NCBI GenBank assembly: GCA_013042825.1
Contig: JABDPL010000240.1
Span: 1 to 6,692, forward strand
From: Flavobacteriaceae bacterium
Lineage (GTDB): Bacteria; Bacteroidota; Bacteroidia; Flavobacteriales; Flavobacteriaceae
Reading direction: 5' to 3'
DNA: 6,692 nucleotides
Positions 1-6,097 of this stretch are shown here, in pieces. Position numbers and translations under genes: made by a program. Every line of letters begins with the position of its first letter. The first letter of the stretch is position 1. The notes below the pieces were generated by a model. That model worked only from the letters and a program-made list of their open reading frames with translations, made no database searches and was not told the origin of the DNA.

Positions 1-1
1 A

Positions 2-433
2 ACCTCTTCAGGAGAGGTAACTGTGCTGGGGACCCAATTCAATGTGAAGAACCGTTCAGGAATTTTCGAAGTGGTATGTTTCGAGGGTTCAGTCCAGGTT
101 ACAAGCGAAATAAAAGAAGATATTTTAAAAGCCGGGGATCGTTTTTTGCTGTTAGATGGGAAATATATTGCTGCTGAAAAAGACCTTAAACAAAATCCTT
201 CCTGGATCAATAACAACAGTTACTTCAAGAGTATGCCGTACAGACTCGTGATAAATGAATTTGAACGGCATTATGATGTGAGTATCGATGCCGGTTCCTT
301 TGACATGGACCAAAGATTTACCGGAAGTTTCACACACGATGATATTGATCTTGCCCTTAAATCAATAACTTTACCTATGAATTTAAGGTACAGCCTAACC
401 GATGGCCGTACGATTATGTTATCTAGTGAGTAA
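2..433 (+). CDS. FecR family anti-sigma regulator, C-terminal part (5' truncated by window)
   Basis: This is the 3' end of a FecR-like inner-membrane regulator, which normally holds an ECF sigma factor in check and releases it on a signal from an outer-membrane receptor. The frame is open to the window edge and reads TSSGEVTVLGTQFNV. That is the conserved core of the periplasmic FecR domain, so the GTG at 23 is an internal valine codon and not a start. The FecR domain continues through EGSVQV and LKAGDRFLL. A C-terminal domain of about 68 residues follows (roughly 221-424), with the pattern YFKSMPYRLVINEFERHYDV and later FTGSF, which matches the DUF4974-type domain of Bacteroidota FecR proteins. 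The cytoplasmic anti-sigma part and the membrane helix lie outside the window. The gene overlaps the next by 32 bases (8 if the receptor starts at GTG 426), which suggests translational coupling. An ECF sigma gene is expected just upstream but cannot be seen. Family assignment is firm; the partner and signal are inferred. Confidence 0.9.
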   Translation, partial: TSSGEVTVLGTQFNVKNRSGIFEVVCFEGSVQVTSEIKEDILKAGDRFLLLDGKYIAAEKDLKQNPSWINNNSYFKSMPYRLVINEFERHYDVSIDAGSFDMDQRFTGSFTHDDIDLALKSITLPMNLRYSLTDGRTIMLSSE

Positions 434-2729
434 ATCGTTCTTAACGACTTTTCTTTGTGTTCTTCTTTTCGGTAGTGTTTCGGTTTTGGCGCAGGAATAT
501 TCCGGAAGCAGGCAACCCCTGCTAAATGTTATCCAAGAGATATCCCGGAACTATGACGTAAATTTCACATATGCCGATGCTACCCTGAATGAAAAAGAAG
601 TTTATGCCCCTGAAGTCGGTTGGAGTTTAAACCGGGTTCTGCGTTTCCTTGAAGAACAAACCGGACTTATCTTTGAACTTCTCAGTAACTCAAATATAAT
701 TATTCGTGCACAACTGCAGGAAAACATAACAACCACCCAGTACCTGGACGAAGTCCTGGTCACGAATTATCTCACCAGGGGAATCTCCCTCAAAAACGAT
801 GGTATAACAGAACTCAAACTGACTAAGTTCGGAATTCTGCCCGGACTAATAGAACCCGATGTATTACAGACCATCCAGGCCCTTCCAGGCATAAACAGCA
901 TTGATGAACGGGTATCTAACCTGAACGTAAGAGGTGGGACAAACGATCAGAACCTGTTGCTTTGGGATGGTATCAAAATGTACCAATCAGGACATTTTTT
1001 CGGCCTCATTTCAGCTTTTAATCCTTACCTGACAGAAAAGGTGTTGGTTTCAAAGAATGGAACAAGTGCGGTATATGGAGACGGCGTTTCAAGCATAATT
1101 GATATGCGAAGCAGTGATTCACCCGGAGATGCATTTGTTGGAGGCGCGGGCATCAACCTCATCAGTGCAGATGCTTATTCCAAAATTCCTTTCAGCCCGA
1201 ATTCCGAGTTGCAAATATCGGCCCGACGTTCGATAACCGATCTGCTCACAACCCCTACCTATGACAATTATTTTAAACGGATCTTTCAGGATACAGATAT
1301 TACTAACCAGGGTAGAAATATCATTACCCAAAATGAGCGGTTCTATTTTTTTGATGCTACGGGACGCTACATTCACCAACTGAATGACCGGACAACACTC
1401 AAGGTGAATGCCCTGGCCATCTATAACAATCTCGACTATGATGAACGGTCGACCATAAACGATGTGAATGAAGCATTAAACAGTGCGTTGATCCAGAGAA
1501 ACCTGGCTGCGGGAATAGCTTTTGATTATCAGTGGAATCCCAAATTTAAAACTACCGCACAGGTTTATCTGTCGAATTATACCCTGGATGCCACGAATTT
1601 CGATGTTCTGAACGACCAAAGGCTCATCCAGGAAAACGAAGTTTATGACGGCGGATTAAAACTTCATGCTTACTATAATGTTGATGAGAATCTGAGATAT
1701 TTCGGTGGCTATCAATTTATAGAGGTCGGTATAAGTAATCTTGAAGATGTAAATAATCCCGTGTTCAGGCGTTTTGTTAAAGAGGTACTCAGAACGCATG
1801 CCATGTTCCATGAGGTCAAATTCAGTTCGGGATCGGGAAATACAACCGCCATGCTGGGGCTGCGAACCAATTATATAGAAAAGTTCGGCGAGTTCTATGT
1901 AGAGCCCCGCTTAAGTTTTAACCAGCGGTTTCTCGATCATTTCCGCCTGGAAATACTGGGCGAGATCAAATCGCAATCGACATCTCAAATCATCGATCTG
2001 CAGAATGATTTCCTGGGTGTGGAAAAAAGACGCTGGATCTTGTCGAACAACATGGACATCCCTGTGATAGAAAGCAGGCAGATCTCAACCGGAATTCACT
2101 ACAACCGCAATCGCCTTTTGATCAGCCTTGAGGGTTTCCTGAAAACCGTTGACGGTATAACGACACGCAGCCAGGGCTTTCAGAATCAATACCAATTTGT
2201 TGACGCCATCGGTCAATATGAGGTAATCGGCTTTGATTTCCTGATAAACAAGCGATGGGAAAACCTGAGCAGCTGGCTGGGCTATTCGTTTAATTCGAAC
2301 GACTATACCTTTAACGACCTGAATTTTGGCCAGGAATTTCCGAATAATTCGGAAATCAGGCATAGTATGACCTTTGCAGGCACCTATTCACTGAACAAAC
2401 TCAAAATCGCCACCGGACTGAACTGGCGAACCGGAAAGCCTTTTACCCTGCCCGATTCTGAAAATCCCATCACCAATAATTTCATTAATTACCAGGATCC
2501 CAATGCGGAAAACCTCAGTGATTATCTGCGGATAGACGTTTCAGCGACCTACGATCTGAAGCTTGCACCCAATATCGAAAGCACAGCAGGCTTTTCCCTC
2601 TGGAACCTTTTTGACAGAAGGAATACTATCAATACCTATTATCTGATCTCCGAAGATGGAACCCTGTCTCGTGTTGACAATGAATCTTTGGGTATTACAC
2701 CTAACTTTAGTTTCAGGATTAAGTTCTGA
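402..2729 (+). CDS. TonB-dependent outer-membrane receptor with N-terminal STN signalling domain
   Basis: The protein is an outer-membrane active transporter, probably also a signal transducer to the preceding FecR. A signal peptide ends near residue 30 (FGSVSVLA before QEYSG). Residues about 36-104 form an STN (secretin/TonB short N-terminal) domain. A TonB-box-like LDEVLVT lies at 115-121. The plug spans about 122-238 (LPGINSIDERVSNLNVRGG, then DGIKMY and KNGTSAVYGDGVSSIIDMR). A beta-barrel fills the rest and ends in the aromatic FSFRIKF. The CarboxypepD_reg-like domain common in SusC-type receptors is absent; STN leads directly to the plug, and there is no SusD gene next to it, so a SusCD glycan system is unlikely. 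The substrate cannot be read from the sequence; iron-siderophore or another small ligand is possible. The start is uncertain: ATG 402 overlaps fecR by 32 bases, while GTG 426 (residue 9) would give a neater signal peptide beginning MSKSFLTTF. The family is certain; the signalling role is inferred from STN plus FecR linkage. Confidence 0.93.
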   Translation: MAVRLCYLVSKSFLTTFLCVLLFGSVSVLAQEYSGSRQPLLNVIQEISRNYDVNFTYADATLNEKEVYAPEVGWSLNRVLRFLEEQTGLIFELLSNSNIIIRAQLQENITTTQYLDEVLVTNYLTRGISLKNDGITELKLTKFGILPGLIEPDVLQTIQALPGINSIDERVSNLNVRGGTNDQNLLLWDGIKMYQSGHFFGLISAFNPYLTEKVLVSKNGTSAVYGDGVSSIIDMRSSDSPGDAFVGGAGINLISADAYSKIPFSPNSELQISARRSITDLLTTPTYDNYFKRIFQDTDITNQGRNIITQNERFYFFDATGRYIHQLNDRTTLKVNALAIYNNLDYDERSTINDVNEALNSALIQRNLAAGIAFDYQWNPKFKTTAQVYLSNYTLDATNFDVLNDQRLIQENEVYDGGLKLHAYYNVDENLRYFGGYQFIEVGISNLEDVNNPVFRRFVKEVLRTHAMFHEVKFSSGSGNTTAMLGLRTNYIEKFGEFYVEPRLSFNQRFLDHFRLEILGEIKSQSTSQIIDLQNDFLGVEKRRWILSNNMDIPVIESRQISTGIHYNRNRLLISLEGFLKTVDGITTRSQGFQNQYQFVDAIGQYEVIGFDFLINKRWENLSSWLGYSFNSNDYTFNDLNFGQEFPNNSEIRHSMTFAGTYSLNKLKIATGLNWRTGKPFTLPDSENPITNNFINYQDPNAENLSDYLRIDVSATYDLKLAPNIESTAGFSLWNLFDRRNTINTYYLISEDGTLSRVDNESLGITPNFSFRIKF

Positions 2730-2782
2730 GCATTTGGCTTATTTGAAAATTTGAGTTAATTTCAATCGCCAACCCATAGCAG

Positions 2783-4027
2783 ATGCGATCATTAATATCT
2801 TTAATGATGATTTTGAGCTTTGTCACTTCATGGGCTCAGAATGATCGGATTGAGAAGAATAATACGGTCTTCTTTATTCCGGAATTTCAAATTGGGAAAA
2901 CCATGGAAGCCAATGATGGTTTTCCAAAAACCAATCTTCAAACAGCTGCTATTGTGAGCCTTGGCCTTCATAATTCGGATGACGTAAAAGAATGGGCCGC
3001 CCGATTGAATTTTCCAAAAACCGGGATTCTGTTCGCTTTTATTGATTTTGGCAATTCCGATAAACTCGGACAGGCCTTTTCAATCATACCGTTTGCCGAA
3101 TTCCTGTTGCTTCCTAAGGTTTATCTGAATGTAGGCATGGGCGCCTCCTATATGAACATCTTATACGATGAGATAAAAAATCCCTTTAACAGGGCCATTA
3201 CCACAAACCTCAACTGGTCCTTTCGATCGTTTATTCATTTCTCGCTTAAAGCTAACAAGAGCTGGGATTGGCGTTTGGGAGCGGGATATTTTCATCATTC
3301 CAATGGGCATACAAGGCTTCCCAATCAAGGCCTTAATTCTGTTCTGGCTAGCCTGTCTGCCAAGATCAATACAAGAACAGAACATGAATTAATTGATAAA
3401 CCGGAATATAGCAGAAGTTCTCAAACCTATATCTCAGGACGAATCGGATTTGGCCTGAACGTACTTTCGGAAGAATTCAACTCTAAGAAAGGGGTCTATT
3501 CATTAGCCTTTGACCTGGGCAAGATCATCAATAAGACCTTCAAATTTGGCGGTGGTTTTTATTACCGGTTCTATCAGCACTATTATGATTATATAAAAAA
3601 TGAAGAGCCATTGGTTATTGAAGAATACCCGCTTTTCCTTGAAAACCCATTCGTTTACGCCAGTAACTTCGGACTCTATGGCTCTGCAGAATTACTCCTG
3701 GGTCATGTTGGATTCGAATTCGAAATGGGGTTAAACATCCACAAACCTTTTTACAGTATCGACTGGAGACTTAACCAGGGCTATTCCTATACCAATGCAA
3801 ACGGCACTCTGATAAAGGTTTTAGGAGAATTCGACTGGTATTACGAGATCAAGCGTACCGTCTCGGCCAGGATGGGACTCAAGTATTATCTTTTCAATAA
3901 CAACAGATCACCGAAGTATAACCTCTACCTGGGAGCCCATATCAACGCTAATTTCGGACAAGCCGATTTCACTGATCTCAGTTTGGGATATGTTTATAGA
4001 TTCGATCTTAATGACAAACAGCACTGA
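2783..4027 (+). CDS. Outer-membrane beta-barrel protein, PagL/acyloxyacyl-hydrolase-like
   Basis: The protein starts with a signal peptide (MRSLISLMMILSFVTSWAQ), and the rest is rich in alternating hydrophobic/aromatic strands ending in LSLGYVYRFDL, as in an outer-membrane barrel. The key motif is at residues 171-186, HHSNGHTRLPNQGLNS. It resembles the active-site stretch of PagL lipid A 3-O-deacylase, where His126, Ser128 and Glu140 are catalytic. By counting, His171 and Ser173 match the first two, and Asn174, Pro180, Asn181 and Gly183 are also kept, but the Glu position is Asn185. At 414 residues it is far longer than PagL (about 150 mature residues), so extra strands or a second part surround the motif. 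A lipid A or phospholipid acyl hydrolase is the best guess; a non-catalytic barrel is the alternative. It lies 53 bases after the receptor gene on the same strand, with no clear promoter or terminator between, so co-transcription is likely. It converges on argS with an 8-base gap. Barrel and signal peptide are firm; activity is not. Confidence 0.72.
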   Translation: MRSLISLMMILSFVTSWAQNDRIEKNNTVFFIPEFQIGKTMEANDGFPKTNLQTAAIVSLGLHNSDDVKEWAARLNFPKTGILFAFIDFGNSDKLGQAFSIIPFAEFLLLPKVYLNVGMGASYMNILYDEIKNPFNRAITTNLNWSFRSFIHFSLKANKSWDWRLGAGYFHHSNGHTRLPNQGLNSVLASLSAKINTRTEHELIDKPEYSRSSQTYISGRIGFGLNVLSEEFNSKKGVYSLAFDLGKIINKTFKFGGGFYYRFYQHYYDYIKNEEPLVIEEYPLFLENPFVYASNFGLYGSAELLLGHVGFEFEMGLNIHKPFYSIDWRLNQGYSYTNANGTLIKVLGEFDWYYEIKRTVSARMGLKYYLFNNNRSPKYNLYLGAHINANFGQADFTDLSLGYVYRFDLNDKQH

Positions 4028-4035
4028 ACGAGACA

Positions 4036-5811
4036 TTACATACGCTCAGGAACGGTTATACCGAGCAGTTTTAAGGCATTTTTAATTGTCAGACCAACCG
4101 CTTTTGACAACTGCACCCTGAAAATTCTCTGATCTTCAGATTCCGCTCCGAGAATAGGGATGCTTTGATAAAAGGAATTAAAGAACTTTACCAGGTCATA
4201 GCTGTAATTTGCGATCAAAGCAGGGCTGTAATTGTGAGCCGCCTGTTGCACCAGCTCGGGGAAAATTTCTAACTGTTTTATCAGGTCTTTTTCTTTTTCA
4301 TCCAGCTGCTGCACCCGCGAATCAACTGCAAAATCAAATTCCGCTTTCCTTAGAATTGCCTGTATCCTCGCATAGGTGTATTGAATAAAAGGCCCAGTAT
4401 TCCCCTGAAAATCAACTGATTCCTTGGGGTCAAATAAAATACGCTTCTTCGGATCGACCTTCAGAATGAAATATTTCAACGCACCAAGGCCGATCATTTT
4501 GAAGATCCTCTCCCGCTCCTCTTCCGAGTAGCCTTCCAATTTACCGAGTTCCTTGGAAATGTCCCTGGCTGTATCGGTCATCTCGACGATAAGATCGTCG
4601 GCATCCACTACGGTTCCTTCCCGGCTTTTCATTTTTCCGCTAGGCAGGTCTACCATCCCATAACTCAGATGATACAGGTTCTCTGCCCAACTGAAACCTA
4701 ATTTCTTCAGAATAAGAAACAGCACCTTAAAATGATAATCCTGCTCATTTCCAACGGTATACACCATTCCTTCCACATCGGGATAATCCTTTTTCCTTTG
4801 AATTGCTGTTCCGATGTCCTGGGTCATATAAACAGCGGTGCCATCGGCTCGAAGAACGATCTTTTCATCAAGACCTTCATCGGTCAGGTCACACCATACC
4901 GATCCGTCCTCTTTTTTTAAAAATACGCCTTTTTTCAGCCCTTCCGAAACAAACGCCTTTCCCAACAAATAGGTCTGGCTTTCGTAATAATAAGTATCGA
5001 AATCAACGCCGAGATGTTTGTAGGTCCGCTCAAAACCATCGTAAACCCAGTTGTTCATCATCGTCCAGAGTTCCACGGTTTTAGGATCACCAGATTCCCA
5101 TTGCCTGAGCATGTCCTGAGCTTCGAGAAGAATCGGCGCATTTTTTTTAGCGTCTTCTTCTGAATGGCCCGGGGTTTTTAATTCTGAAACCTGTTGTTTG
5201 TAAAGCTGGTCGTATTTCACATAATAATTGCCTACAAGCTTATCGCCCTTGACTCCTGTTGATTCAGGTGTTTCTCCATTTCCGAAACGCTGCCATGCCA
5301 GCATACTTTTACAGATATGAATACCCCGGTCGTTTATGATCTGTGTCTTGTAAACCTTCTTCCCTGATGCCTTCAGGATCTCTGAAACGCTGTAACCCAG
5401 AAGAATATTCCGAATATGCCCCAGGTGAAGTGGCTTATTCGTATTGGGCGAAGAATACTCTACCATTATCGCATCCTCCGAACTGGTTTTTTGTATACCG
5501 AACTCATGATTTTCCCGAATTGAATTAAAAAAGCGGATGTAGGCCGAATCCTTTAGCGACAGGTTGAGAAAACCCTTTATAACATTAAATTCAGCAATTT
5601 CAGGAGCATGAGTAAGAACGTATTCCCCAAGATACCGGGCAATCTCTGCCGGATTCCCCTTGATATACCTCAGCATTGGAAAAACAACTATCGTAATATC
5701 GCCTTCAAATTCCTTAGGTGTTTCCTGGAATTCAATTGAGGGAATATCGACCTTAAACCTCTGGGCCATAGCCGATTGAACGAGTTCTGAAAGAGACGCT
5801 TTGAGCAGCAT
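4036..5811 (-). CDS. argS: Arginyl-tRNA synthetase (ArgRS)
   Basis: This cytoplasmic class I aminoacyl-tRNA synthetase joins arginine to tRNA-Arg using ATP and is essential for translation. Counting from the chosen start, the protein has 591 residues, the usual size for Bacteroidota ArgRS. The N-terminal Arg-specific domain covers about 1-95 (FEGDITIVVFPMLR). The HIGH motif is HLGH at 129-132 within SSPNTNKPLHLGHIRN. The KMSKS counterpart is KMKSREGT at 393-400. MTQDIGTA at 329-336 and the NTGPFIQYTYAR stretch from 471 are also characteristic. The DALR anticodon-binding domain runs from about 475 to the end, closing with the typical LLGITVPERM. The open frame extends 21 codons further to ATG 5874, but that stretch is hydrophobic, unlike ArgRS, and contains a promoter-like element at 5833-5840. 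The start at 5811 (MLLKASLSELVQ) is therefore preferred. The gene appears complete and intact, stands alone on this strand in the window, and is divergent from the repeat protein gene at 6098. Confidence 0.97.
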   Translation of the reverse strand: MLLKASLSELVQSAMAQRFKVDIPSIEFQETPKEFEGDITIVVFPMLRYIKGNPAEIARYLGEYVLTHAPEIAEFNVIKGFLNLSLKDSAYIRFFNSIRENHEFGIQKTSSEDAIMVEYSSPNTNKPLHLGHIRNILLGYSVSEILKASGKKVYKTQIINDRGIHICKSMLAWQRFGNGETPESTGVKGDKLVGNYYVKYDQLYKQQVSELKTPGHSEEDAKKNAPILLEAQDMLRQWESGDPKTVELWTMMNNWVYDGFERTYKHLGVDFDTYYYESQTYLLGKAFVSEGLKKGVFLKKEDGSVWCDLTDEGLDEKIVLRADGTAVYMTQDIGTAIQRKKDYPDVEGMVYTVGNEQDYHFKVLFLILKKLGFSWAENLYHLSYGMVDLPSGKMKSREGTVVDADDLIVEMTDTARDISKELGKLEGYSEEERERIFKMIGLGALKYFILKVDPKKRILFDPKESVDFQGNTGPFIQYTYARIQAILRKAEFDFAVDSRVQQLDEKEKDLIKQLEIFPELVQQAAHNYSPALIANYSYDLVKFFNSFYQSIPILGAESEDQRIFRVQLSKAVGLTIKNALKLLGITVPERM

Positions 5812-5832
5812 GAGCGGGATTAAAATTTCAGG

Positions 5833-5866
5833 CAAATATAAGCTTTTTAGTAGGGTTAAAAGACAA
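5833..5866 (-). promoter_or_regulatory. Bacteroidota-type promoter for argS
   Basis: Read on the minus strand, TATATTTG (5840 down to 5833) matches the Bacteroidota -7 consensus TAnnTTTG exactly. A TTG at 5866-5864, within TTTTGTTG, lies 23 bases upstream. That is at the long end of the usual spacing to the -33 element. Transcription would start near 5827, leaving a leader of about 15 bases before the ATG at 5811. This also argues against translation from ATG 5874. The match is seen in sequence; activity is inferred. Confidence 0.6.
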
Positions 5867-5875
5867 CAAAACATC

Positions 5876-6030
5876 TAATTATCGATCTTCTACCAATTTC
5901 ATAGATTAAATGTAATTATCTGTTTATCAATATTTTACAAGTAATTATCCGATAAAAAATACCCGTTTATTCATCGATGTTATCGTTATTTGAACGATTG
6001 TAGACCCTCACTATCGATAAAAATGACCGA
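5876..6030. promoter_or_regulatory. Divergent intergenic region with repeated TAATTATC, ATCGAT and CGATAAAAA words
   Basis: This AT-rich stretch between argS and the repeat protein gene has no credible ORF. It holds three TAATTATC copies (5876-5883, 5913-5920, 5942-5949), three ATCGAT palindromes (5881-5886, 5973-5978, 6013-6018; two extend to 8 bases as CATCGATG and TATCGATA), and two CGATAAAAA copies (5950-5958, 6015-6023). Clustered short words before a cell-surface gene are consistent with binding sites for a regulator. They may equally reflect AT-rich composition. No regulator can be named. Confidence 0.35.
5982..5998. repeat. Short perfect inverted repeat, possible operator
   Basis: ATCGTT at 5982-5987 and AACGAT at 5993-5998 are perfect reverse complements around a 5-base centre (ATTTG). 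The element lies 99 bases before the ATG at 6098. No run of T follows it, so it does not look like an intrinsic terminator. A dimeric regulator site is possible, but a 6-base arm can arise by chance. Confidence 0.3.
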
Positions 6031-6097
6031 TCATCGAAATTCCTTCAATCCAGGAAGGGTTAAATCTACTTTTACACCAGCCCAAATCTATAATGCG

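Noticed and set aside
23..25. GTG as the start of the first gene.
   Set aside because: The frame is open to the window edge and the residues before it (TSSGEVT) belong to the conserved FecR core, so it is an internal valine codon.
2746..2753. AAAATTTG as a possible -7 promoter element for the barrel gene.
   Set aside because: It misses the first T of TAnnTTTG, and no TTG lies at a suitable distance upstream; the nearby TTTG at 2733-2736 is too close.
2743..2765. TTGAAA ... TTTCAA inverted repeat between the receptor and barrel genes, possible terminator.
   Set aside because: The stem is only six AT-rich pairs with an 11-base loop and no T-run follows, so it would not form a stable terminator hairpin.
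4028..4035. Bidirectional terminator between the convergent barrel gene and argS.
   Set aside because: Only 8 bases separate the two stop codons and no hairpin with a T-run was seen at the junction.
4803..5084. Plus-strand open frame of 93 codons within argS.
   Set aside because: It lies wholly inside the well-supported argS on the other strand, and its translation is basic and low in family-like features; it is a shadow frame.
6067..6074. TACTTTTA as a possible -7 element for the repeat protein gene at 6098.
   Set aside because: The last base departs from TAnnTTTG and no TTTG-type -33 element is found at the expected distance, so the match is too weak to annotate.
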